Origin: Betaproteobacteria bacterium
Lineage (GTDB): Bacteria; Pseudomonadota; Gammaproteobacteria; Burkholderiales; SG8-39
Reading direction: 5' to 3'
Length of the DNA: 64,000 nucleotides
NCBI GenBank assembly: GCA_016195915.1
Contig: JACPYS010000015.1
Location: 1-64,000, forward strand
The position numbers were made by a program, and so were the translations under genes. Below the pieces are notes generated by a model. It did not search any database. It worked only from the letters and a program-made list of their open reading frames with translations, and was not told the DNA's origin. Positions 18,271-27,569 of this stretch are shown here, one piece after another. How positions within the stretch are numbered: position 1 is the stretch's first letter; the number at the start of each line of letters is the position of its first letter.

Positions 18271-19237
18271 GAGGCCGGTATTCCACCGTATACGCGATAC
18301 GCCGGACGCTGGCGGCCGGCGCTTCGCCGACCACCGTGACCGCATGGTTCGCGACCTCGAGCGAATAGATATTGACTGCCCCGATCGAAGACAAGCCCGC
18401 CTGCAAGGGCTCAGTGCGTCCCGCCAGCGGCTCGATGAACACCGAGACCGCCGCGAGACCGTCGGAGAATACCGTCTGGCCCACCCGGCGGGATTCCCGC
18501 AGCATCCGCATCACCTCCGCCACCTTGTGAAACCCGGGGATCTCGGCCTTCATGGTCCAGCCCGTCGCTGCCAGGTCGGCCGGTTCGACCGCCGCCTGTT
18601 CGATCCGCCAGTCCTTGCTGCGCGCTTCGAGCGCCGAGCGCAATCTGTCGCGCCCCGGACGCGGGCCGACATGCAGTTCCGTGAACGTGAACTGCTCCAC
18701 GGTCTCGCCTTTATCGTTGAACACGCGCGCCCGCAGCAGCATCCCGGTCGCCTTGTCGGCCCATAACTGATAGCCGTAGCGCATCGCGTCCTTCGGCGTA
18801 AGCAGGATCACCTGGCAATCGAGGTTCGCAATGCGTGCCGAACCGCCCTTGGTGATCCGGTAGCTTTCAGCCAGGCTGGAGATCTGCGCCGGCAGCAGCG
18901 CGGGGAAACTGCGCACGCCGGTGCGCTTGTCGATCTTCACCGTCTGGCTGTCGGGAAGGTAGCACTTGACCTCGTCCTTGAAACGCACCACCTCGCGCTG
19001 GGCGCCATCGAGCGCCTCGAGTTTTTCGTAATCGCCCGAGGCATCCACCAGGTGGGTCACGCGCGATGCCTCGCTACGCTGGCCGTCCTGATAGACGAAG
19101 GTCCCGGTGTAGCTGAGATTGCTGGTGGCGTGGTAGATCTTTTTCAACCAGCCGGTCGCGTCGTGGGTGTGTTGCGCCTGCGACCCGAAGGAACACAGCG
19201 CCGCCGCGATCGCGACCAGGAAGACGCGCGATTTCAT
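18263..19237 (-). CDS. rseB: Sigma-E factor regulatory protein RseB (MucB)
   Basis: Periplasmic protein that binds anti-sigma factor RseA and protects it from DegS until envelope stress occurs. Signal peptide MKSRVFLVAIAAALCSFG, then the MucB/RseB lipoprotein-like domain (WLKKIYHATSNLSYTGTFVYQDG) and a C-terminal domain ending in the VVGEAPAASVRRIAYTVEY stretch. 324 residues. The ATG at 19237 overlaps the rseA stop (ATGA). Order rpoE-rseA-rseB-mucD confirms it. Confidence 0.95.
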   Translation of the reverse strand: MKSRVFLVAIAAALCSFGSQAQHTHDATGWLKKIYHATSNLSYTGTFVYQDGQRSEASRVTHLVDASGDYEKLEALDGAQREVVRFKDEVKCYLPDSQTVKIDKRTGVRSFPALLPAQISSLAESYRITKGGSARIANLDCQVILLTPKDAMRYGYQLWADKATGMLLRARVFNDKGETVEQFTFTELHVGPRPGRDRLRSALEARSKDWRIEQAAVEPADLAATGWTMKAEIPGFHKVAEVMRMLRESRRVGQTVFSDGLAAVSVFIEPLAGRTEPLQAGLSSIGAVNIYSLEVANHAVTVVGEAPAASVRRIAYTVEYRPPQ

Positions 19238-19740
19238 TTTCCGCCCAGGGGTTCCGACACGGTGCGCACGTAGGGCGCGACACCCTGCAAATTGCCGCGC
19301 GGCGAGTACGCCTGGTGCGCCAGCAGGTAGTCGCCGGCGGCACTGGGCAGCGGCACTCTTGCGACCTGCGCGACCGCCTCGGGCACTGCCTTGGCCGGTG
19401 CCTGCGCGACCTCCGCGCCGCGAGGCGGCACGAACGCCATCCAGCCGACCAGCGCCACCGCCGCGATACTTGCAGCGATCGACAATGCGCGCCGGAGCGG
19501 ACGCCGCGCGTCGCGGCGCGCGCGCGGCGCCAGCACATCGGGCTCGTCGGCCAGTTTCGCCCAAACCCGGTCGGCAAACCCGGCCGAGAGGACCGACGTG
19601 TCTCGCAACGCATCACAGATCAGGTGGTAGGTGCGCCAGGTATCCAGCGCCTCGGCGTCGGCCGAAAGTCGAGCGCAGCAGCGCTCATGCTCGCGCGCTT
19701 CGAGTTCCCCGTCCATCAGAGCAGATATCTTTTCGTTCAT
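19234..19740 (-). CDS. rseA: Anti-sigma-E factor RseA (MucA)
   Basis: Single-pass inner-membrane protein that sequesters sigma E. The N-terminal segment MNEKISALMDGELE and the WRTYHLICDALR helix are the sigma-binding features; the transmembrane helix is ALSIAASIAAVALVGWMAFV at about residues 88-107, with a proline/alanine-rich periplasmic tail. I choose the ATG at 19740, which overlaps the rpoE stop as TGATG and has GGAG six bases ahead; an ATG six bases upstream has no space for a ribosome site. 168 residues. Confidence 0.94.
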   Translation of the reverse strand: MNEKISALMDGELEAREHERCCARLSADAEALDTWRTYHLICDALRDTSVLSAGFADRVWAKLADEPDVLAPRARRDARRPLRRALSIAASIAAVALVGWMAFVPPRGAEVAQAPAKAVPEAVAQVARVPLPSAAGDYLLAHQAYSPRGNLQGVAPYVRTVSEPLGGK

Positions 19741-20339
19741 CACCATCTCCGGTCTTCACGCGTATCGAGCAGCGGCCGCAGCTTTTCCGAAATCTCCTCG
19801 CGCGCCCTGAAAATGCGCGAACGCACCGTGCCGATGGGACAGTCTATGATTCTAGCGATTTCCTCGTAACTCAATCCCTCGATTTCCCGCAGCTGGATCG
19901 CGGTGCGCAGTTCCTCGGGCAGTGCATCCATCGTCGCGTTCAGCATCCCGGCAATCTCCCGGCTGAGCAGCAGGCTCTCGGGTGTATTGATGTCGCGGAA
20001 CTGCTCGCTGTCTTCAAACCCTTCCACGTCCTCCGCCTCCACGCCCGTCGAAGTCGGCACCCGGCGCCCCGAGGACACCAGCCAGTTCTTGGCGGCATTG
20101 ATGCCGATACGGTACAGCCAGGTGTAAAACGCGCTGTCGCCGCGGAAACTTGGCAGCGCGCGGTACGCCTTGATGAACGCCTCCTGCGTCACGTCCTCGA
20201 CCTCCGCAGGGTCGCGAACGTAGCGTGACAAAAGCCGCGCCAGCCGGCGCTGGTACTTGTCGACGAGTAACCCGAACGCGCGCTTGTCGCCGCTCTGCGC
20301 GCGCTCGACCAGGCGTTGGTCGATCTCGCGCTCAGACAC
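19740..20339 (-). CDS. rpoE: RNA polymerase sigma-E factor (RpoE/AlgU)
   Basis: Extracytoplasmic-function sigma factor for envelope stress. Region 2 is seen as LLSRYVRDPAEVEDVTQEAFIKAYRALPSF and FYTWLYRIGINAAKNWL, and region 4 as LPEELRTAIQLREIEGLSYEEIARI followed by GTVRSRIFRAREEI. 199 residues; GTG start at 20339. It heads the rpoE-rseA-rseB-mucD group. The 57-base gap to the upstream gene may hold a promoter, but I see no clear sigma-E-type GAACTT/TCTGA pair. Confidence 0.96.
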   Translation of the reverse strand: MSEREIDQRLVERAQSGDKRAFGLLVDKYQRRLARLLSRYVRDPAEVEDVTQEAFIKAYRALPSFRGDSAFYTWLYRIGINAAKNWLVSSGRRVPTSTGVEAEDVEGFEDSEQFRDINTPESLLLSREIAGMLNATMDALPEELRTAIQLREIEGLSYEEIARIIDCPIGTVRSRIFRAREEISEKLRPLLDTREDRRW

Positions 20340-20396
20340 CGGCCCATCCCGGCACGCCTCGTCCGCAGCACCCTATACGCACTGACAATGATCCCC

Positions 20397-20858
20397 TCAA
20401 TTAGTTCGCACACTGCCCGCGTCCGGGCCGTGTCCGCGCGCGGCCCCGGCGCCGCCCCACAGGGCCCAGATCCTGAGCCGGCGGAACCGCTCTCGGGAAA
20501 GCATATCCCCCAGAATCGGTATGCGCCGCCGCCGCCCCATCCTGCCCGAAACCGGTACGATCACCACCCAGCGGCTTACGAAACAGGCCGAATCGGCAAC
20601 GGGAGTCCACTCCAGGCCGTTTCGATCGATGATCCGAAGGTCTCCGGCGGCGTTCAACACCAGGTATGCGGGCGAATCGCGGGCGAGAAGCAGTGCAGGG
20701 CCGCGAATCGCAACGGCGCCTGCGGTCATGACCAGCAGCCCGATTGCCGAGCCGGCAGCACCGCCGAACGCCAGCCACGATGCAACCGCGGCGGCCGCAT
20801 GCGCGCACAGCAGGAAGAGCGTAAGTCGGGGCGAAGCCTGAAGTTTCGCCTCGTTCAA
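20397..20858 (-). CDS. YgfX-like membrane protein
   Basis: A 153-residue protein with two adjacent hydrophobic helices (LFLLCAHAAAAVASWLAF and SAIGLLVMTAGAVAI) and a cytoplasmic tail containing RIPILGDMLSRERFRRLRIWAL, which resembles the C-terminal motif of the YgfX/CptA family. In enterobacteria YgfX is paired with SdhE and was described as inhibiting cytoskeletal proteins; no sdhE is nearby. The start overlaps the fabF stop (ATGA), so it is translated with the fatty-acid operon. Confidence 0.72.
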   Translation of the reverse strand: MNEAKLQASPRLTLFLLCAHAAAAVASWLAFGGAAGSAIGLLVMTAGAVAIRGPALLLARDSPAYLVLNAAGDLRIIDRNGLEWTPVADSACFVSRWVVIVPVSGRMGRRRRIPILGDMLSRERFRRLRIWALWGGAGAARGHGPDAGSVRTN

Positions 20859-22093
20859 GCCCGTGTAAACACCAGAGTGCCATTCGTTCCGCCGAATCCG
20901 AACGAATTGGACATTGCCGTGCGCATGGGCATCTTGCGGGCCAGGTTCGGCACGTAATCCAGATCACACTGCGGGTCGGGGTTGTGCAGATTGATGGTCG
21001 GCGGGGAAATCTGATTGTGCAATGCAAGAACCGAGAAGACCGCCTCCACAGCCCCAGCCGCGCCGAGCATATGCCCGGTCATGGACTTGGTCGAATTGAC
21101 CGCGACGCGCTTGGCGTGATCGCCCAGAACCCGCTTTATCGCCACCGTCTCGGCAATGTCGCCCAGTTGGGTCGATGTGCCATGGGCGTTGACATAATCC
21201 ACCGCCTCCGCCGAAAGCCCGGCGTCGCGCAACGCGTTGCGCATGCACCTGTATGCGCCATCGCCATCCGCGCTCGGCGCGGTTATGTGAAAGGCGTCCG
21301 AGCTCACACCATAGCCGGAAAGCTCCGAATAGATGCGGGCGCCGCGTGCCCTTGCATGGTCGTATTCCTCGAGGACCACCGCGCCGGCGCCCTCGCCCAT
21401 CACAAACCCGTCGCGGTCCATGTCCCAGGGACGGCTCGCCGCTTCCGGACGGTCGTTGCGTGTCGATAGGGCGCGCGCGGATGCAAATCCGCCCATCGCC
21501 AGTTCCGTGATCACCGCCTCGGAACCGCCGGCGATCATCACGTCGGCTTCGCCGTGGCGTATCGCCTTGCCGGCCTCGCCGATGCAATGTGTCGAAGTCG
21601 TGCAGGCCGTCACCATGGCCAGGTTCGGGCCCTTGGTGCCGAGCATGATCGACAGGTTGCCTGCGATCATATTGATGATGGTACCCGGGATGAAGAAAGG
21701 GGTGATGCGGCGCGGGCCGTTCTTCAACAATTCGTCGTGCTGGGCCTCGATCAACGGCAGGCCGCCGATACCAGAGCCGAAATTGATCCCCACGCGCTCC
21801 GCGTTCTCCGGATTGATTTCCACACCGGAATCGCGCCACGCCTGGAGCCCGGCCGCCATCCCGTAATGGATGAACGTATCCATTCTGCGCGCCTCCTTGG
21901 GCGACAGATAGGCCGACAGCTGGAATCCCCTGACCTCTCCCGCGATCTGGCTCGAAAGGCGCGACGCGTCGAAACGGGTAATGCGCGAAATGCCGGATTT
22001 TCCGGCAAGCACGTTGTCCCATGCTTCCGGGACGGTGTTGCCTACCGGGCTGATGATGCCAAGCCCGGTGACGACCACTTTGCGTCGGGTCAT
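20855..22093 (-). CDS. fabF: 3-oxoacyl-ACP synthase II
   Basis: Condensing enzyme of type II fatty-acid elongation. The Cys-His-His triad is visible as Cys164 (TACTTSTH), His304 (NAHGTSTQLGD) and His341 (KSMTGHMLGAAG). The C-terminal NSFGFGGTNGTLVF glycine-rich loop is intact. 412 residues. It follows acpP at 47 bases and is coupled to the ygfX-like gene downstream. Confidence 0.97.
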   Translation of the reverse strand: MTRRKVVVTGLGIISPVGNTVPEAWDNVLAGKSGISRITRFDASRLSSQIAGEVRGFQLSAYLSPKEARRMDTFIHYGMAAGLQAWRDSGVEINPENAERVGINFGSGIGGLPLIEAQHDELLKNGPRRITPFFIPGTIINMIAGNLSIMLGTKGPNLAMVTACTTSTHCIGEAGKAIRHGEADVMIAGGSEAVITELAMGGFASARALSTRNDRPEAASRPWDMDRDGFVMGEGAGAVVLEEYDHARARGARIYSELSGYGVSSDAFHITAPSADGDGAYRCMRNALRDAGLSAEAVDYVNAHGTSTQLGDIAETVAIKRVLGDHAKRVAVNSTKSMTGHMLGAAGAVEAVFSVLALHNQISPPTINLHNPDPQCDLDYVPNLARKMPMRTAMSNSFGFGGTNGTLVFTRA

Positions 22094-22140
22094 TTCGAGG
22101 ACGGTAGCAGGCGTTTCCTGCGTCCGTGCAACTCCTGTGC

Positions 22141-22380
22141 TCAGGACTTCTTGTTCTTGTTGATGAAATCGACAGCTTGCTGGACGGTGGTGATTTCCTC
22201 CGCCTTTTCGTCCGGAATCTCGATGTCGAACTCTTCCTCGAGCGCCATGACCAGCTCGACCGTGTCAAGGGAGTCGGCGCCCAGATCGTTGACGAACGAA
22301 GATTCATTCTTGATTTCGGCTTCGTTGACGCCGAGTTGTTCGGCAATGATTTTTCTGACGCGCTGTTCGATGTTATCCAT
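22141..22380 (-). CDS. acpP: Acyl carrier protein
   Basis: A 79-residue acidic four-helix protein that carries fatty-acyl intermediates. The phosphopantetheine site is Ser37 in [18 protein letters not shown]. The start at 22380 has GGAAGGAG ahead. It is separated from fabG by 91 bases, a longer gap than elsewhere in the operon, which could carry its own promoter. Confidence 0.98.
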   Translation of the reverse strand: MDNIEQRVRKIIAEQLGVNEAEIKNESSFVNDLGADSLDTVELVMALEEEFDIEIPDEKAEEITTVQQAVDFINKNKKS

Positions 22381-22471
22381 GTGCACTGCTCCTTCCCTGT
22401 GGGGCCAAGCAAAAAAGTGGGCTGATTTTACCAAATTGGTCGCGCCCGGTCCGCGCCGCGTGTTTTCCGTT

Positions 22472-23218
22472 CTACGCCATGTACATGCCGCCATTCACGT
22501 GCAGCACGGCGCCTGTGATGTACCCGGCGGCCGGCGACGCGAGAAAGGCGGCCGTCGCCGCAATGTCCTCGGGCTGTCCGAGCCGTCCGAGCGGGATCTG
22601 AGCGAGCAGGGCGCCGCGCTGCTGTTCGGACAGCGCGCGGGTCATATCGGTGTCGATGAAGCCCGGCGCGATGCAATTGACGGTAATGTTGCGGCTGCCA
22701 AGTTCGCGCGCGAGCGACTTCGCCATGCCGACGACCCCGGCCTTCGCCGCGGCGTAGTTCGCCTGCCCGGGATTGCCCGCTGCGCCGACCACGGACGTGA
22801 TGTTGATGATGCGCCCCCAGCGTGCTTTCATCATGCCGCGCATCACGGCACGCGACAGACGGAACACCCCGCGCAGGTTGGTCTCGATCACCTCGTCCCA
22901 TTCCGCGTCCTTCATGCGCAAGGCGAGGTTGTCGCGTACGACCGCGGCATTGTTCACGAGGATCGTGATGTCGCCGAATTCCTTCTGCACCGATGTCGCG
23001 AGCGCATCGCACTGCGCCGCATCGCGCAGCTCGAGCGGCCTGCCCGCGCCCTTCGCGCCGGCCTGCGCAAGCGCTTCCCCGATCGCCTGCGCGCCTGCAT
23101 CGGTGGTTGCCGTGCCGATGACCGTGGCGCCTTCCTTCGCCAGCGCCAGCGCGATCGCGCGGCCAATGCCGCGCGACGCGCCCGTGATCAGGGCCGTTTT
23201 TCCGTCGAGCGTGCTCAT
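22472..23218 (-). CDS. fabG: 3-oxoacyl-ACP reductase
   Basis: NADPH-dependent short-chain dehydrogenase that reduces 3-oxoacyl-ACP. Cofactor motif TGASRGIG at residues 12-19 and catalytic Ser142, Tyr155 and Lys159 ([19 protein letters not shown]) are present. The NNAG motif reads NNAA (residues 89-92), a mild change. 248 residues ending GGMYMA. The ATG at 23218 overlaps the fabD stop (ATGA). Confidence 0.97.
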   Translation of the reverse strand: MSTLDGKTALITGASRGIGRAIALALAKEGATVIGTATTDAGAQAIGEALAQAGAKGAGRPLELRDAAQCDALATSVQKEFGDITILVNNAAVVRDNLALRMKDAEWDEVIETNLRGVFRLSRAVMRGMMKARWGRIINITSVVGAAGNPGQANYAAAKAGVVGMAKSLARELGSRNITVNCIAPGFIDTDMTRALSEQQRGALLAQIPLGRLGQPEDIAATAAFLASPAAGYITGAVLHVNGGMYMA

Positions 23219-24150
23219 GCGCCTTTCACCTCCGTCAGGGCTGATTCGAGCGACGCACGGTCCGCGATCGCCAGCCCGGTCAAGCGGCCGTCGATTCGCC
23301 TGGTGAGACCCGTGAGGACCTTGCCGGGACCGCATTCGATCACGTGCGTTACTCCCGCCCCCGCCATCTGCCGAATCGTCTCTGCCCAGCGCACCGGCGA
23401 GGCCGCTTGCCTCACCAGCGCGTCCTTGATCTGTGCCGCATCGCGGCTGATCGAGACGTCCACATTGTGGATGACGTCGATCCCCGCAGGCATCAAGGCC
23501 ACGCTCGCGAGGTAGGCGCGCAGTTTTTCGGCTGCCGGCTGCATCAGGCTCGAATGAAAGGGCGCACTCACCGGCAGCAGCAGCGCCCGCTTGGCGCCTC
23601 TAGCCTTGCATGCCCCCATCGCGCGCTCGACCGCCGCCTTCGCACCGGCGATCACGACCTGCGCAGGTGCATTGAAGTTGACCGCCTGCACCACCTGCCC
23701 CCCCGCCGACTCCGCGCAAGCCGCGCGCACCGCGTCGTCATCGAGTCCCAGAATCGCGGCCATTGCACCTTCCCCCACGGGCACGGCCTCCTGCATCACC
23801 TGCGCGCGATGGCGGACCAGGGGAAGACAATCACGAAAGGATATTGCGGCCGCAGCGACCAGCGCAGCATATTCCCAGAGACTGTGACCGGCGACGATCG
23901 CAGGTGCGGGCCCGCCGCAAGCGAGCCAAGCGCGGTACGCGGCAACGCCCACGGTGAGCATGGCCGGTTGGGTGTTCACGGTCATGTTGAGCTGCTCCGC
24001 CGGGCCCGCGTCCAACAGCCTTACGAATTCCGCGCCCAGCGCGTCTGTCGCCTCGGCAAGCACCGCATCGATGCCGGGCAAGCCGTGATACGCCTTGAGC
24101 ATGCCCACCGCCTGGGATCCCTGGCCTGGAAAAACCATCGCGAGCTTCAT
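23215..24150 (-). CDS. fabD: Malonyl-CoA:ACP transacylase with altered nucleophile elbow
   Basis: Loads malonate from CoA onto ACP. The opening MVFPGQGSQAVGM, the SAPFHSSLM histidine motif and NFNAPAQVVIAG are canonical, and the length (311 residues) is normal. The active-site motif, nearly always GHSLGE, reads GHSLWE: the codon after Leu91 is TGG at 23875-23877 where GGG is expected. The nucleophile Ser90 is kept. Because the gene sits in an otherwise normal fab operon, this is either a real, unusual substitution or a one-base error. Confidence 0.93.
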   Translation of the reverse strand: MKLAMVFPGQGSQAVGMLKAYHGLPGIDAVLAEATDALGAEFVRLLDAGPAEQLNMTVNTQPAMLTVGVAAYRAWLACGGPAPAIVAGHSLWEYAALVAAAAISFRDCLPLVRHRAQVMQEAVPVGEGAMAAILGLDDDAVRAACAESAGGQVVQAVNFNAPAQVVIAGAKAAVERAMGACKARGAKRALLLPVSAPFHSSLMQPAAEKLRAYLASVALMPAGIDVIHNVDVSISRDAAQIKDALVRQAASPVRWAETIRQMAGAGVTHVIECGPGKVLTGLTRRIDGRLTGLAIADRASLESALTEVKGA

Positions 24151-24163
24151 TTGGTTGCCGCCC

Positions 24164-25123
24164 TCACATCGTCAAATAGACCGCAGCCCAGGTAAATCCG
24201 CCGCCCACGCCCTCGAGCAGCAATCGATGCCCCGGACGGATACGCCCGTCGCGCACCGCGACGTCGAGCGCCAGCGGCACCGACGCGGCCGAGGTGTTGC
24301 CGTGGCGATCCACCGTGACCACGACCTTTTCCGACGGGATGCCGAGTCTTCGCGCTGTCGCCTCGAGAATGCGCACGTTCGCCTGGTGGGGGATCAGCCA
24401 GTCGACGTCGGCGACGCTCGCCCCGGCGGCAGCAAGCACCTCGCGTCCGACCTCGTCGAGAACCTTGACTGCGAACTTGAAGACCTGCTGTCCGTGCATC
24501 TGCAGGTAGGGCGAGCCGAGTATTTTCCCGCCCGAGACATTGCCTGGCACGGACAACATGCCGGCATGGCTTCCATCTGCGCGAAGCACGCTGGCGTGGA
24601 TCCCTGGCGTGTCGCCCGCCACCAGTACCACCGCGCCCGCGCCGTCGCCAAACAGCACGCAGGTGCCGCGGTCGTTCCAGTCCATGATGCGCGAGAACAC
24701 TTCCGCACCGACCACCAGTGCGCGTTTTGCCTGACCCGAGCGAATGAACTGGTCGGCAATCGACAGTCCGTACACGAACCCGCTGCACACCGCCTGCACG
24801 TCGAAAGCGGGGCAGTTCTTCACACCGAGCTTGGCCTGCAGCAGGCACGCCGTGCTCGGAAAGATGAAATCCGGCGTCGAGGTGGCGACGATGATGAGAT
24901 CGACATCCTGGGCAGCCAAACCCGCTGCGTCGAGGGCACCTCTGGACGCATCGAGCGCGAGGTCGCTGGCCGATTGCGATTCGTCGGCGATGTGGCGCTG
25001 CGCGATGCCAGTGCGCTCCCGGATCCAGGCATCGCTGGTATCCAGCTGCCGGGCAAGCTCGTCGTTGGTCACGACGCGCGGCGGCAGGCAGCTGCCTACG
25101 CCTGCGATACGGGAAAAAGTCAT
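24164..25123 (-). CDS. fabH: 3-oxoacyl-ACP synthase III
   Basis: Starts fatty-acid synthesis by condensing acetyl-CoA with malonyl-ACP. The catalytic triad is Cys113 ([12 protein letters not shown]), His246 (IPHQANVRI) and Asn276 ([10 protein letters not shown]). 319 residues. The ATG at 25123 overlaps the plsX stop (ATGA); fabD follows after 13 bases. The plsX-fabH-fabD-fabG-acpP-fabF order is the standard one. Confidence 0.97.
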   Translation of the reverse strand: MTFSRIAGVGSCLPPRVVTNDELARQLDTSDAWIRERTGIAQRHIADESQSASDLALDASRGALDAAGLAAQDVDLIIVATSTPDFIFPSTACLLQAKLGVKNCPAFDVQAVCSGFVYGLSIADQFIRSGQAKRALVVGAEVFSRIMDWNDRGTCVLFGDGAGAVVLVAGDTPGIHASVLRADGSHAGMLSVPGNVSGGKILGSPYLQMHGQQVFKFAVKVLDEVGREVLAAAGASVADVDWLIPHQANVRILEATARRLGIPSEKVVVTVDRHGNTSAASVPLALDVAVRDGRIRPGHRLLLEGVGGGFTWAAVYLTM

Positions 25124-26163
25124 TCGACCGTCACACCGGATTTTGGCACCTGCAGATGGGAACGCGTTTGCGCCATGCGCTCCGAGATGCGCTGCACGAC
25201 GCTGTTGCGCACTTCGTCCACGGCACGCCTGATCGCCTGCCCGAAGGCGTAGGTATCGGCCGAACCGTGGCTCTTGACCACGATACCGCGCAATCCGAGC
25301 AGGCTCGCGCCATTGTAACGGCGGTGATCCATGCGCGTGCGGAACGCCTTGATCGCCGGCCATGCGGCCAGCGCGGCGAGCTTGCGCAACGGGTTGCGCG
25401 AAAATTCCTCGCGCAGGAAATCCTGGACCATTTGCGCGAGGCCTTCCGAGGCTTTGAGCGCGACATTGCCGACGAACCCGTCGCACACCACGATGTCCGT
25501 AGTGCCATGGTAGATATCGTCGCCCTCGACGTTGCCGTAGAAGTTGAGGCCGCTCGCGCGCAGCAACTCACCAGCCTGCTTTACGGTGTTGTTTCCCTTG
25601 ATGTCCTCGACACCGATGTTGAGCAGGCCTACGGAGGGCCGCTCGCGATGCTCCAGCGCCGATACCAGCATCGCCCCCATCACGCCGAATTGCAGCAGGT
25701 TCTCCGGCGTGCAATCGACGTTCGCGCCGAGATCGAGCACGTACGTCTCACCACGCTTCGAGGGCAGCACCGAGCAGATCGCGGGCCGGTCTATTCCCGG
25801 CAAGGTCTTCAATACGAATCTGGAAATCGCCATCAGCGCGCCCGTGTTGCCGGCCGAAGCGCAGGCGTGCGCCTCGCCGCTCCTCACCAGGTTGACCGCG
25901 ACGCGCATGGAGGAGTCTTTTTTCTTGCGCAGCGCGTCGGCGGCGGACTCGTCCATGTGTACCACCTGGCTCGCGTGATGCACGCGCATACCGGGTCCCG
26001 CCGCTGCGCCGCGCGCCTTCAATTCCGCCTCGATCGCGTCCCGCAGGCCCACCAGCACGATGTCGATGCCGGGTTCACGCGCGACGAATTCCAGCGCGGC
26101 AGCGACCGTCACCGACGGGCCGTGATCGCCCCCCATGCAGTCGATCGCAACCGTAATATTCAT
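25120..26163 (-). CDS. plsX: Phosphate acyltransferase PlsX
   Basis: Peripheral membrane enzyme that makes acyl-phosphate from acyl-ACP for phospholipid synthesis. The N-terminal [16 protein letters not shown] and central [19 protein letters not shown] motifs are diagnostic. 347 residues. It follows rpmF by 52 bases and is coupled to fabH. Confidence 0.97.
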   Translation of the reverse strand: MNITVAIDCMGGDHGPSVTVAAALEFVAREPGIDIVLVGLRDAIEAELKARGAAAGPGMRVHHASQVVHMDESAADALRKKKDSSMRVAVNLVRSGEAHACASAGNTGALMAISRFVLKTLPGIDRPAICSVLPSKRGETYVLDLGANVDCTPENLLQFGVMGAMLVSALEHRERPSVGLLNIGVEDIKGNNTVKQAGELLRASGLNFYGNVEGDDIYHGTTDIVVCDGFVGNVALKASEGLAQMVQDFLREEFSRNPLRKLAALAAWPAIKAFRTRMDHRRYNGASLLGLRGIVVKSHGSADTYAFGQAIRRAVDEVRNSVVQRISERMAQTRSHLQVPKSGVTVE

Positions 26164-26215
26164 GCGCGATGCTCCACCGACCTCGACGGCGCCGTGCGCG
26201 GGGCTGCGGCGAGTA

Positions 26216-26395
26216 TCAGTCGCCCTTGGTCTTCAGGACCTTCTTGCCGCGGTAGTGTCCGCTCGGGCTGATGTGGTGGCGCAGGTGCACCTCGCCGGTG
26301 GTCGGCTCCAGCGCAAGCGGCGGGTTGGTGAGGAAATCGTGGGCGCGGTGCATGCCGCGCTTGGAGGGGGATTTCTTGTTTTGCTGAACGGCCAT
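26216..26395 (-). CDS. rpmF: 50S ribosomal protein L32
   Basis: A 59-residue basic ribosomal protein opening [20 protein letters not shown], the usual L32 N-terminus, with [12 protein letters not shown] near the end. The zinc-binding cysteines found in some L32 proteins are absent (the C-minus form). It sits between yceD and plsX, as in most proteobacteria. Confidence 0.97.
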   Translation of the reverse strand: MAVQQNKKSPSKRGMHRAHDFLTNPPLALEPTTGEVHLRHHISPSGHYRGKKVLKTKGD

Positions 26396-26415
26396 TTCCG
26401 GACTCCTTCGTAAGA

Positions 26416-26922
26416 TCAGTGTTTGCGGCCGTCCGGGCTGGCATCGCCCAGCAGGCCGCGCAATTTCTCAAACGGCGAACCGCCTTCATCGCTACCCGGG
26501 CGCCCCGCCGTACATCGCAGGTGTCGCGGTGCGACGGGCACGCCCAGCACCAGCTCCTCTTCGAGCAGGTCGCGCACTGCCATGTCCTTGCCGCCGACCA
26601 CGCGCTCGAAATCCGAATCCAACGGGTCGGCGTCGACCTCGGACTGGCGGCGCGCAAGCGTGAGCAGCGTATCCACCGCCAGCGGAAACTCCAACAGTTC
26701 GAGACAGCGCTGGCACCTCAGCCTCAGAACCCCGCGCAACTCGACGCGCAACGCAGCTCGTCCCCTCGCATCGCGCTGCCCGCTTACCGCATACTCCAAT
26801 TCACCCGAAGCATCGTGCAGAACATCGGGCAAGCGCGTGAAGTCCGCGATCGGCCACACGCCGCGCAACGCCTCGCCCGATTCGGCGAACTTGAATCCAT
26901 CGATCACCGGCTGGTGCGGCAT
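26416..26922 (-). CDS. yceD: YceD family protein (DUF177)
   Basis: A 168-residue protein with the DUF177 core [21 protein letters not shown], including CxxC, and a second acidic half ([36 protein letters not shown]). Members are linked to 23S rRNA accumulation in plants and E. coli. It is the first gene of the leftward rpmF-plsX-fab operon and is divergent from maf, with 47 bases between the start codons. Confidence 0.92.
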   Translation of the reverse strand: MPHQPVIDGFKFAESGEALRGVWPIADFTRLPDVLHDASGELEYAVSGQRDARGRAALRVELRGVLRLRCQRCLELLEFPLAVDTLLTLARRQSEVDADPLDSDFERVVGGKDMAVRDLLEEELVLGVPVAPRHLRCTAGRPGSDEGGSPFEKLRGLLGDASPDGRKH

Positions 26923-26969
26923 AAACGGTAAATGATATCATTGCCTAAAAAACCTGTCAAAACAAAGCC

Positions 26970-27569
26970 ATGCCTCTCCCGCAACGCAACCTCGTTCTGG
27001 CCTCCAGTTCCCTCTACCGGCGCCGGCTGCTGGAGCGGCTCGGGCTGGCGTTTGAATGCACACGGCCGGAAGCGGACGAAACACCGCTTCCCGGCGAGTC
27101 GTTCGAGCGAACCGCGAGCCGGTTGGCCGAACTCAAGGCACGCGCGGCGGCGCCGCATTTCCGCGATGCGCTGATCATTGGTTCCGACCAGGTAGCCTCC
27201 TGCGCGGGCGTACGCATGGACAAGCCCGGCAGCCACGAAAACGCCGCGCGACAACTGCGCCACATGAGCGGACGCAGCGCGCGATTCGACACCGCGGTCT
27301 GCCTGCTGGACACGGCAACGGGAAGGCTCGCGTCGAAAAACGTGTCCTGCGAAGTCGTATTCCGCGTCCTGTCGTCCGCTCTGATCGAGCAATACCTGGC
27401 ACGCGAACAGCCCTACGATTGCGCGGGCAGCGCGAAATCCGAGGGGCTCGGCATCGCGCTCATCGCCGCGATGCGCACCGACGATCCGACTTCCCTCATC
27501 GGCCTGCCACTGATCGCGCTCACCGATCTGCTGGCCGAATTCGGACTACCGGTGCTGGCGGTGGACTGA
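26970..27569 (+). CDS. Maf/YceF-type nucleotide pyrophosphatase
   Basis: House-cleaning enzyme that hydrolyses modified nucleoside triphosphates (YceF type prefers m7GTP). The N-terminal LVLASSSLYRRRLLERLG, the catalytic IIGSDQVA, and YDCAGSAKSEGLG near residue 150 are typical of YceF rather than dTTPase YhdE. 199 residues. It is the only rightward gene between 6366 and 30796. Its TGA directly abuts the sppA stop on the other strand. Confidence 0.93.
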   Translation: MPLPQRNLVLASSSLYRRRLLERLGLAFECTRPEADETPLPGESFERTASRLAELKARAAAPHFRDALIIGSDQVASCAGVRMDKPGSHENAARQLRHMSGRSARFDTAVCLLDTATGRLASKNVSCEVVFRVLSSALIEQYLAREQPYDCAGSAKSEGLGIALIAAMRTDDPTSLIGLPLIALTDLLAEFGLPVLAVD

